Shown here piece by piece: positions 58,001 to 64,000 of a stretch of 64,000 nucleotides of DNA. The notes beneath the pieces were generated by a model, which was not told where the DNA came from, searched no databases, and saw only the letters and a program-made list of their open reading frames with translations. Position 1 is the first letter of the stretch; every line of letters starts with the position of its first letter. The stretch is taken from positions 186,001 through 250,000 of the forward strand of contig JADJVK010000002.1 of the NCBI GenBank assembly GCA_016710625.1. Direction: 5' to 3'. The stretch is from Saprospiraceae bacterium (GTDB taxonomy: Bacteria; Bacteroidota; Bacteroidia; Chitinophagales; Saprospiraceae). Position numbers and translations under genes: made by a program.

Positions 58001-59154
58001 TGAGTGCAAACATATCTAACTTGACTGGACCAAATGGTAATTTCAACTTCATGAACTTAGCTACTGGTAAAAACTATATGGTTACTCCAGTGAAAGATAT
58101 GAATCCGACGAATGGTGTTTCTACAAATGACTTAGTATTAATGAATAAGCATATTTTGGGTGTTGAATTTTTGAATTCTCCTTACAAAATGATTGCAGCA
58201 GATATTAATAAGGATGGAAAAGTATCTACAGCAGATATGGTAGAATTGAGAAAATTGATCTTAGGTGTAAATAGTGATTTCATTTCAAACAAATCATGGA
58301 GATTCATCGATGCAAACTATCAATTCCCTAATCCTACCAACCCATTTGTTGAGTTGTTCCCAGAAGAGAAAGAAGTTAAAAATCTTTCTACTATCTCAAA
58401 TGCAAACTTTGTAGGTTTGAAAGTGGGTGATGTGAGTGGAAATGCAAAAACAAATAGCTTGTTAGGAGCTGATGATAGAAGTGGAAATGGAACATTTACA
58501 GTGGCAACTACTGACAAACAATTCACGAATGGTGAAGTATTCGATGTAGTAATGACTGCAAATCAAATGAAGCAAATCCAAGGATTACAATATACAATTG
58601 ATTTTGATAGAAGCAAATTAGAATTCGTGGACATCAAAGCAGGTGATTTAGATAGAATGGATATCAACAACTTCGGTTTGACAATGGTGGATAATGGAAT
58701 CATCACTTCAAGCTGGAATGAGAACAATCCGAAAGAGGATGCAACATTAGTAACCTTGACTTTCAAAGCAAAGTCAAATGGACAACTTAGCAAAGCATTA
58801 AATATTAGTTCAAAATATACTGTAGCAGAAGCATATAGCGTAAATGGCGACCAATTGGATATCGCATTAAGCTTTAACGGAAAGGTAAATAACGGATTTG
58901 AATTGTACCAAAATCAACCGAATCCATTCCAAGGAAGTACTTTGATTGGCTTTAATTTGCCATCAGCTAGTACAGCAACCCTTACAATTTACGATATGGC
59001 TGGTAAAGTATTGAAAGTAGTGAAAGGTAACTATACAAAAGGTTATAACGAAATCAATATCAGTGGAGCTGAATTGAATAATACAGGAGTAATGTATTAC
59101 CAATTGGATACACCGACTGCTACCGCAACAAAGAAAATGATAGTGTTAGAATAG
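55033..59154 (+). CDS. Giant secreted protein with HYR-like modules, dockerin, cohesin-like domain and T9SS type A sorting domain
   Basis: 1373 residues. Signal peptide about 12-34. The first 960 residues are cysteine-rich Ig/HYR-like modules (for example DKLPPILTGGCRDTILSC, YPVITCPKDMTISTTSNTC, DKLNPVVICPPNVTVNCG). Then a carboxypeptidase-regulatory-like domain (about 973-1015: TAAITGTIKNESGEDIESVNVKLM), a dockerin type I pair (NDLVLMNKHILGVE and AADINKDGKVSTADMVELRKLILG), a cohesin-like domain (about 1155-1285, VFDVVMTANQMKQIQGLQYTIDFDRSKLEFVDI), and a type A T9SS tail (NQPNPFQGSTLIGFNLP, ATKKMIVLE). Probably an anchored surface protein. Confidence 0.9.
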   Translation: MITFNSNLKSRFNRFALFSIVLLALGFGQKVNAQCTLACQGSVNISIDRDCIDTLDFSFFLKGFVDCVGPFDVSAINMSNNQPLALYKDAGYDQIIVTGAHVGSNLKVTVRDRSSGNTCWSFAKVEDKLPPILTGGCRDTILSCSKGIPSAASLLPDFTDCSLVTWTYFDVKTDYNCSDEYSYMVERTYTLTDAYGSITTCTRKILFKREAFRFDLVSDTEGFPRDAQVDCIVNFATVPSSDGYRHPSPTVTGAPRIAGVSMYPNGAGFCEMNSTFSDQVIPICGTNVYKIVRTWTVADWCTGAVYTRIQLIKVGDFAYPVITCPKDMTISTTSNTCYANVILPAPNVATNCNSSFEVVFSTTNGNPLNGTLMSYAFPDNNIVTNLPIGVTTVTYVAENKCNGLKDTCSYNIVVRDEIVPTVVCDELTRVALSNDGTALVDAYSFDNGSHDNCQIYDYTARRLQGCSGPLKTDTLLNPFSKFIKFTCCDVGKTLMVEMRVRDVSGNSNSCMVQVIVEDKLNPVVICPPNVTVNCGAYPFSTSSGSNTFFDTYFGKIDTKTNKRDSIFVNVAYDGTSNPVFVGFDGKATDNCSVTLDQVITRDLNNCNVGTIKREFTATDNGGRKSTCTQVITVVNERPFYIAADSKTSTGDPFKKNDGIDSHPKDDIVWPDDFVEITTCTSNGEIDTTISGRPRVNDDVCALVAMTYEDLVLPIQAPACYKIIRKWTVIDWCQYNTSAYSGIWTYNQVLKVSNLTAPTIETGCVDTTICLYPTSCKPTAASLSITAKDDCTPISNLKYSWKLDFNYDGTFDLAGTGSTANFNTTTNNYVPFGKHRITWLVEDGCGNLTTCSKFVTLKDCKKPSPICLNGLSADLMPTLGMVTIEAIKFNHGSFDNCTTNLKYRLARPSQYPTNRPDTLPLAQTFTCDDLGAQIVALWVGDDDGNWDYCETFIWIQNNMGAPCNTSNTAAITGTIKNESGEDIESVNVKLMSANISNLTGPNGNFNFMNLATGKNYMVTPVKDMNPTNGVSTNDLVLMNKHILGVEFLNSPYKMIAADINKDGKVSTADMVELRKLILGVNSDFISNKSWRFIDANYQFPNPTNPFVELFPEEKEVKNLSTISNANFVGLKVGDVSGNAKTNSLLGADDRSGNGTFTVATTDKQFTNGEVFDVVMTANQMKQIQGLQYTIDFDRSKLEFVDIKAGDLDRMDINNFGLTMVDNGIITSSWNENNPKEDATLVTLTFKAKSNGQLSKALNISSKYTVAEAYSVNGDQLDIALSFNGKVNNGFELYQNQPNPFQGSTLIGFNLPSASTATLTIYDMAGKVLKVVKGNYTKGYNEINISGAELNNTGVMYYQLDTPTATATKKMIVLE

Positions 59155-59198
59155 TTTCGTGTCATGAGTTCCTTGTAACATGTAAAAATTTTAAAAAT

Positions 59199-59228
59199 AA
59201 GCCGTTGGAAAAGTCCGACGGCTTTTTT
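59199..59228 (+). terminator. Rho-independent terminator after the T9SS type A gene
   Basis: Stem GCCGTTGGA / TCCGACGGC (one G-T pair) with a four-base loop and a T6 tail, 44 bases after the stop. Confidence 0.92.
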
Positions 59229-59251
59229 CGTTTTTAAAAACTGGAGATGAG

Positions 59252-59287
59252 GAGTTGTGGGAGTTGTGGGAGTTGATGGAGTTGTGA
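59252..59287 (+). repeat. Four-copy 9-bp tandem repeat (GAGTTGTGG)
   Basis: GAGTTGTGG at 59252, 59261, then GAGTTGATG at 59270 and GAGTTGTGA at 59279. Unusually G-rich against the AT-rich background, in the spacer 59155-59600 which otherwise holds the terminator above and the umuD promoter below. Confidence 0.75.
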
Positions 59288-59514
59288 GGGATTTTTTTAG
59301 CTATTTTCTTGTAATTTATACTGGTTTGACTTATTGGATTCTTTTAGGATTCTGGAAAATAGGGGTGAAATCTGAAAAGGGGACCAATTATAAACTATTT
59401 TAGCAGTACAAAGTGAAATTGGAAAGTAAGTAAAAGTGAAATATTAGGTTGGTGATTCGTTTTTATTCTATAATGCTTCATAAAGTTTAGTGGCAGAATT
59501 GTTGAGATTCAAAT

Positions 59515-59555
59515 ATAAAACAAATTGTTTTATAAAACAAAATGTTTTATATTTG
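59515..59555 (+). promoter_or_regulatory. umuD promoter covered by two overlapping palindromic operators
   Basis: Near-palindromes ATAAAACAAATTGTTTTAT (59515-59533) and ATAAAACAAAATGTTTTAT (59532-59550), 17 bases apart. The TTG at 59525-59527 and TATATTTG at 59548-59555, spacing 20, form the promoter and lie inside them. Layout matches the S24 repressor promoter at 20482-20519. Confidence 0.7.
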
Positions 59556-59600
59556 TGGATTGAAATTTTTGATCACAAACTTTTATAAGAGAACGAGAGG

Positions 59601-60032
59601 ATGCAACATGTATATTTTCAAGGAAATCTTTTTTCTGCTGATGTGAGTAAGTCCATGGAACTAACCTATGCACTGGACATTTCTGCTGGGTTTCCATCGC
59701 CAGCAACTGATTATATGGATTTGTCGCTAGACCTGAATACGGAATTAGTCAAAAACCCTGAGGCTACTTTTTATGGAAGAGTGAAAGGCTATTCGATGCG
59801 GGACGAAGGGGTTTTGGATGGGGATGTTCTGGTGATTGATCGCTCAATTGCCCCGAGCAGTGGAGTGATGGCAGTCTGCTATTTGGATGGAGCTTTTACA
59901 CTTAAAAAAATCGAACAACGGGGTGGTCGAACCTTCCTAATGCCTGCCAATCCTAATTTTAAACCAATCGAAATAACGGAGTCAAATGAGCTTATTGTGT
60001 GGGGAGTGGTGACCTATGTGATAAAAAAATAA
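59601..60032 (+). CDS. umuD: UmuD-type S24 protease
   Basis: 143 residues, normal for UmuD. Self-cleavage pair Ala29-Gly30 in ISAGFPSPATDYMDLSLDLN, the nucleophile Ser65 in GYSMRDEG and the Lys102 in FTLKKIE. It should be activated by RecA filaments and partner a UmuC polymerase, but no umuC lies next to it, at least within the 140 bases downstream, which look non-coding. Two operator palindromes overlap its promoter. Codon use looks less AT-biased than neighbouring genes, so transfer is possible. Confidence 0.92.
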   Translation: MQHVYFQGNLFSADVSKSMELTYALDISAGFPSPATDYMDLSLDLNTELVKNPEATFYGRVKGYSMRDEGVLDGDVLVIDRSIAPSSGVMAVCYLDGAFTLKKIEQRGGRTFLMPANPNFKPIEITESNELIVWGVVTYVIKK

Positions 60033-60173
60033 AAGGGTAGTGTTGTTTGAATTTTCAAAAATTGTATATTTAATTGATAAACAATATTTTGCGTTATGAA
60101 TATTTTTTATGTAGGTACCAATTTTGTTTATTACACCCAATTTTTAAAAATTGATCTTTTCCTGTTTTGGCTG

Positions 60174-60794
60174 TTAAGTTCTTTTTTTTAACCCTTCTGC
60201 ACAATAGGCACCCACCCAAAATAGTACAAAAACAAAGCTTACTTTTTGTATAACGGGTAGATAATCAATAAAATAATGAGTGTAGTAAATGAGATTATTG
60301 ATGCCAATGATAAAAATACATCCAACGCCACTCCAAAATAACCGATAGTATTGAAATCGGAAAAGTCCCAATAAGGTGAACGAAAGGGCTATGACACCAA
60401 GACAACTACCGATATTCATCATAAAGTCATGAAAATCGGTAAAAATAAAACAGGCAGCAATCATGGCTCCAATTCCTGCATAAGATATTGATTTATAGAT
60501 AAATGAGTTTGAGTTGAACAGTTTTGGAACAGCAAGCCAAAAAACAGACAAACTGAGGCAAAGCACCAACATCGCAACCAAAGCAATGGGTTGGGCATTA
60601 TTTTTTTGACCATTCTTCGCAATACTGCCAGTCAGATCACACCAAAAATTAGTGAGCCAATTAAAACCAATTTCATTGGGATGCTGGTTGGAGCCTCCAG
60701 GATAAAACAGTGTAGCAATCACATAAAGGAGGATAAAAACAGCACCACCAATAATGGGAATCATGAAAATATACGCTGTTTTATTTTGCTTCAT
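60174..60794 (-). CDS. DUF998-like multi-span membrane protein
   Basis: 206 residues with about six membrane helices and a long non-membrane loop GGSNQHPNEIGFNWLTNFWCDLTGSIAKNGQKNNAQ. The conserved H-P-N and CDL motifs in that loop and the D-F-H-D-F-M motif are typical of Bacteroidota DUF998-like proteins. Function unknown. Single gene with ATG 60794. Confidence 0.75.
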   Translation of the reverse strand: MKQNKTAYIFMIPIIGGAVFILLYVIATLFYPGGSNQHPNEIGFNWLTNFWCDLTGSIAKNGQKNNAQPIALVAMLVLCLSLSVFWLAVPKLFNSNSFIYKSISYAGIGAMIAACFIFTDFHDFMMNIGSCLGVIALSFTLLGLFRFQYYRLFWSGVGCIFIIGINNLIYYTHYFIDYLPVIQKVSFVFVLFWVGAYCAEGLKKRT

Positions 60795-60935
60795 AACAAG
60801 ATAACGAAAGTGAAAAAGATGTATTGCAAAAAATAATTATAAATTTTAAGCAAAAAATGACAAATTATCTAACTTTGACAAGAGTTTAATGCAGGGGCAG
60901 ACTCAATAATAAATATTCTTTAGGGTAGCAGCTAT

Positions 60936-61241
60936 CTAATCCATCAATTTAAAATAACTAGCTGAAAATCTGTTTTTTACAAATTTTCCTTTCACTTTTG
61001 CATGTCTGATTTTATTACAAAACCCATCATCAGCATGAGCATCTCCATGATTGTCGATATTTGTGCCATCCACGAAATATGTTTTACCTTCATATCTTAT
61101 TGCTAAATCGCAACCACTGCCTTTCATTTTGAATTGACATTGACCACAAGAAGCTTCCACTATAATTGCTTTTGTTATTGGTTTTTGCCCAAAAAATTGA
61201 GTAGGTAAAAAGAGTAGAAAAATGGCTAAATATTTGTACAT
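60936..61241 (-). CDS. Small exported protein of the DUF6370-like group
   Basis: 101 residues from ATG 61241 (MYKYLAIFLLFLPTQFFGQ signal). Mature part ASCGQCQFKMKGSGCDLAIRYEGKTYFVDGTNIDNHGDAHADDGFCNKIRHAKVKG has C-x-x-C, a third and a fourth Cys and H-G-D-A-H-A-D-D-G-F-C, well conserved in Bacteroidota exported proteins of this size; the Cys/His set could bind metal. Four bases separate it from the T9SS protein upstream, so it is probably in that operon. Confidence 0.72.
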   Translation of the reverse strand: MYKYLAIFLLFLPTQFFGQKPITKAIIVEASCGQCQFKMKGSGCDLAIRYEGKTYFVDGTNIDNHGDAHADDGFCNKIRHAKVKGKFVKNRFSASYFKLMD

Positions 61242-61248
61242 CAATTGG

Positions 61249-64000
61249 TTATTTTAAAATAGTAATATCTCCTTGATATACACTTCCATTATTGAGATTC
61301 AGTCGAAGAATGTAATAATAAGTGCCAGCAGGTAATGGACTTCCATTTTGATTGGTTCCTTTCCAATTATTCAAATATGGCTTGGCTCTGAAAACCATAT
61401 CGCCCCATCTATTATAAATCGCTAATTCATTATCAGGAAAAGCATTGCTATTATTTGCCAAAAAGTCTAAGAAAAAAACATCGTTTAACCCGTCCTCATT
61501 TGGCGTTATGGCATTTGGCATCTCAATATTTGGCTTTTCATTGACGGAAATATTTATTTCATCAGTAGCAATACAGCCATTCTTGCTCTTTACTTTCACA
61601 GAATACAAAGCATTGGTGGTAGGGGAGACCATAATCGTATCACAATCAAAACAGCTTTTGCCATTTGACCACATGATATTTTCAATCTCATTGCTCGGTA
61701 ATGTTATTGTAGCAGTTAATTTTGCAGTGCTACCAATGACAATTTCAAAATCTGCACCCAAATCGACTGATAATTTCTCTGGCTGCACTAGTTTGACTTG
61801 CTGCTCATACAAACAACCATATTTATCTTGAATTTTCACAAAATAGATTCCAGAACGGAGGTTTTGGTAAATATGACTTGTATCGTATTTTTCATTGTTA
61901 AACGAAAAAGTATAAGGTGCTTTGCTATTATCTATATTGATTTGCACTTCCCCATTGCTTTCTCCAAAACATTTTGGATCCGATTTTACGATTTCAATAT
62001 TAGGTAAGGGCGGAGCATTGAGCTGGATTTGAATAGAAGTATCTAGACAACCATTACTGTCAGTGATAGATAATTGGTAGCTGCCAGCCACCAACTTATC
62101 CAAATCTTGGGTCGTCGCTCCATTGCTCCACAAGAAACGATAATTTGATGTGCCGCCGTTAACAGAGATTGTGGCATAACCATCTTGGCTATTCGTACAT
62201 TTCAATTGATAATTTCCATAGGACGGAATTGCTGCAATTTTTGCAACTAAAGGGGGTGGAGATTTTACTAATGCGTTCTTTATCTGTTGGTTATTATTAT
62301 TGTCAGAAATCGAAATGGCATAATTACCAGGCAATAGATTAGTGATGGAATCAACATATCCAATCATCGTTTTGTCATATAATTTGTCTTTTAGGTCCTT
62401 CCAAGAGTATTTGAATGGTGGAGCACCATTAATAATTCTGATCAAAACCTTACCGTCTGGCTTGTCAGAACAACTTGCATCATAAGTCGTGAAAATGGAC
62501 TCAATATTGCAAATAATCTTAGTAACCGTCAGTGTTACAATACTATCACAACCTAATTGATTTTGGTATTTGAAAACATAAACACCAGCATTTAAGGTGT
62601 CGTTTTCACAAACAGTTTTTTGAATATTTGTATAAGATTTGGTATTGAAAACCAAGTTGTAATTTATGATACTATCACAATTGTTAGTTGTTTTCAAAGT
62701 GTCTGTAAAGCTGGTGGTGGCATATATTTTCTTGTTATTCAATGAGATAGTGTCTCCTTCGCAATAGTTGGAGTTGACAGAAATAATGATTTTAGGAATT
62801 TGTATAATTGTAATTTGAAGGAAAGTGTCGCAAGAAATTGAATTAAATATGGTGTCAGTAAATGAGCCACCAGATTTATAGATTTTATTGTTAATGATCA
62901 CAGAGTCATTTGTACAAATACTTGCACTGATCTTTTTAGTAGAAATTGGAGTTGTTTGATAATGTAGAATAATGATGCTATCGCAATAGATATTCGAAGT
63001 AAACGATTTATTGTAAAACCCTGATTTCGTTATTTTTGTACCATAAAAATCAAAATCTAGATTTTCACATTGTGTAATATTTAGTGTGTCTCTAAAAATG
63101 GATTTAATGGTTAAATTGATTTGAAAAACACTATCACAATTGAATTGCGATTTAAAACCAAAGCTATATAGCCCCGCCTTATCCAATTTTTGATTGTTGT
63201 AACTAATCCAACTTCCTTCGCAAATACTCGAATCAACTCTTTGGAAAATCGTATCTACAAAATTGATATCCAACGTTTTAATGGAATCGCAAGATAGTGT
63301 ATTACGAATTGTATCAATATATAAACCGCTCTTTAAGATTAATTTATTGCCAAATTGATAACTATCTCCCATACATTTTTGGACATCCAATTTTATTTTG
63401 ACAAAATTAATTACATTTAAATTCAGAGTTGTTATACTATCACATCCATCAATAGTTTTATCTAAAATATTATAGGTTCCTGCTGTTTTGAAATCTTTAC
63501 CACCGATTGTGAAAGTTTCATTGCTACAAATGGTCGCATTTTTTACCATTTGGTAAGTAGGATTCTTTTTTACTGTCAATTCAGTTATCGAATCGCAACC
63601 ATAAACCGAGACATTATTTAAGAAATAAACTCCTTCTGATTTATAATATTTACCAAAGACATTCACACTATCTCCTTCGCAATAAGATACATTTAATTTG
63701 TTGTAATATTTTGGCAACTTATTTACTTTGATGTAAATTGTTGTATCACAGCCATTTGGATTATTAATAAAGAAATTCGTATTGGTGTTGTCGCTGTAAT
63801 ATTTTCCGTGGATTAGGACAGAATCACCATTGCAAATATTTTTTTCTATTCTGACAGTTTGACTAAAATTGACGAGTAATTTCAGAATTTTTAAAGAATC
63901 ACAGGTGGTCGCAGATTTGATTGTATCTGTATATGTACCAGATGTTTTACAAATTAATTTACCAAATCGCACTGAATCACCTTCACAAATTTCTTTGTAA
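61249..64000 (-). CDS. Giant secreted protein with repeated Cys modules, SprB repeats and T9SS type B domain, start outside the window
   Basis: Open to the right edge; about 917 residues visible. About ten modules of 62-70 residues share a plan: ICEGDS-like start, a GKYY/NNKIY strand, SGxYxDT and CDSI near the end (for example YCEGDSVNVFGKYYKSEG). Three SprB-like repeats follow (NGAPPFKYSWKDL, NGGTSNYRFLWSNGATTQDLDKLVAGSYQLSITDSNGCLD, KAPYTFSFNNEKYDT). The C-terminus PNIEMPNAITPNEDGLNDVFFLDF, LAIYNRWGDMVFR, LPAGTYYYILRLN and YQGDITILK is the gliding-type T9SS signal. An adhesin or surface fibre is likely. Confidence 0.9.
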   Translation of the reverse strand, partial: YKEICEGDSVRFGKLICKTSGTYTDTIKSATTCDSLKILKLLVNFSQTVRIEKNICNGDSVLIHGKYYSDNTNTNFFINNPNGCDTTIYIKVNKLPKYYNKLNVSYCEGDSVNVFGKYYKSEGVYFLNNVSVYGCDSITELTVKKNPTYQMVKNATICSNETFTIGGKDFKTAGTYNILDKTIDGCDSITTLNLNVINFVKIKLDVQKCMGDSYQFGNKLILKSGLYIDTIRNTLSCDSIKTLDINFVDTIFQRVDSSICEGSWISYNNQKLDKAGLYSFGFKSQFNCDSVFQINLTIKSIFRDTLNITQCENLDFDFYGTKITKSGFYNKSFTSNIYCDSIIILHYQTTPISTKKISASICTNDSVIINNKIYKSGGSFTDTIFNSISCDTFLQITIIQIPKIIISVNSNYCEGDTISLNNKKIYATTSFTDTLKTTNNCDSIINYNLVFNTKSYTNIQKTVCENDTLNAGVYVFKYQNQLGCDSIVTLTVTKIICNIESIFTTYDASCSDKPDGKVLIRIINGAPPFKYSWKDLKDKLYDKTMIGYVDSITNLLPGNYAISISDNNNNQQIKNALVKSPPPLVAKIAAIPSYGNYQLKCTNSQDGYATISVNGGTSNYRFLWSNGATTQDLDKLVAGSYQLSITDSNGCLDTSIQIQLNAPPLPNIEIVKSDPKCFGESNGEVQINIDNSKAPYTFSFNNEKYDTSHIYQNLRSGIYFVKIQDKYGCLYEQQVKLVQPEKLSVDLGADFEIVIGSTAKLTATITLPSNEIENIMWSNGKSCFDCDTIMVSPTTNALYSVKVKSKNGCIATDEINISVNEKPNIEMPNAITPNEDGLNDVFFLDFLANNSNAFPDNELAIYNRWGDMVFRAKPYLNNWKGTNQNGSPLPAGTYYYILRLNLNNGSVYQGDITILK

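Noticed and set aside
1..64000. CRISPR array, insertion sequence, rRNA
   Set aside because: No repeat-spacer pattern, transposase or rRNA-like stretch was seen anywhere in the window.

Overview
The window is AT-rich chromosomal DNA from a member of the Bacteroidota, most likely a Saprospiria/Chitinophagia-type lineage. Evidence for this: T9SS type A and type B (gliding-associated, CHU_C-like) C-terminal sorting domains on giant secreted proteins, a PorE-like TPR/PD40/OmpA protein, OmpA proteins with thrombospondin type-3 calcium repeats, a bacillithiol deacetylase (bshB1), and many promoters of the Bacteroidota form (-7 TAnnTTTG, -33 TTG/TTTG). Genes are dense and mostly housekeeping, with no prophage, IS element or CRISPR array visible.

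Layout. 0-5 kb: the end of a GH16 glycanase, a lipoprotein, LemA, a badly decayed cytochrome-c-peroxidase-like gene, a Tet-like MFS exporter and an overlooked 41-residue membrane protein. 5-14 kb: Pif1-like helicase, FtsX-type ABC permease, bshB1, an arginase-fold protein with eroded metal ligands, glutamate dehydrogenase, OmpA porin and tRNA-Glu. 14-25 kb: a 1242-residue T9SS protein, gapA, a ParA/ribbon-helix-helix pair next to a LexA-like S24 repressor, a deleted SDR gene, ubiX, a probable small RNA, rfbD, rfbC and a HAD phosphatase. 25-36 kb: OmpA lipid-anchor-type protein, a minus-strand operon (outer-membrane barrel, lipoprotein, patatin, membrane protein), then SRPBCC/MarR, pentapeptide, DUF1801, a fucosidase fused to an alpha/beta hydrolase, msrB and a GyrI-like protein. 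36-48 kb: yidC, tsaD, PorE-like, a PLP gamma-family enzyme coupled to alaS, and an M23 peptidase divergent from alaS. 48-54 kb: a RelE-type toxin-antitoxin pair, FKBP, M20 dipeptidase, second fucosidase, RgpF and VOC genes. 55-64 kb: a 1373-residue T9SS protein, a stand-alone umuD, two small membrane/secreted proteins and the C-terminal 0.9 kaa of another T9SS protein leaving the right edge.

Main points of interest. (1) The toxin-antitoxin promoter carries five CGTA(C/T) elements in exact 12-bp phase. (2) The S24 repressor gene and the umuD gene 39 kb away have promoters with the same layout, TTGTTTTA-type elements sitting on both the -33 and -7 boxes, which suggests a small damage-response regulon. 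(3) A small RNA gene with its own promoter and terminator lies antisense to the end of ubiX. (4) The ParA partner is not ParB but a ribbon-helix-helix protein with two copies of a ParB-like N-terminal motif.

Caution on quality. At least seven genes, including the normally essential alaS, are broken by a single-base shift, several in homopolymers. Restoring one base gives full-family lengths (for example 874 residues for AlaRS). Most of these are probably sequence errors; the peroxidase and SDR genes have larger lesions and look truly decayed.
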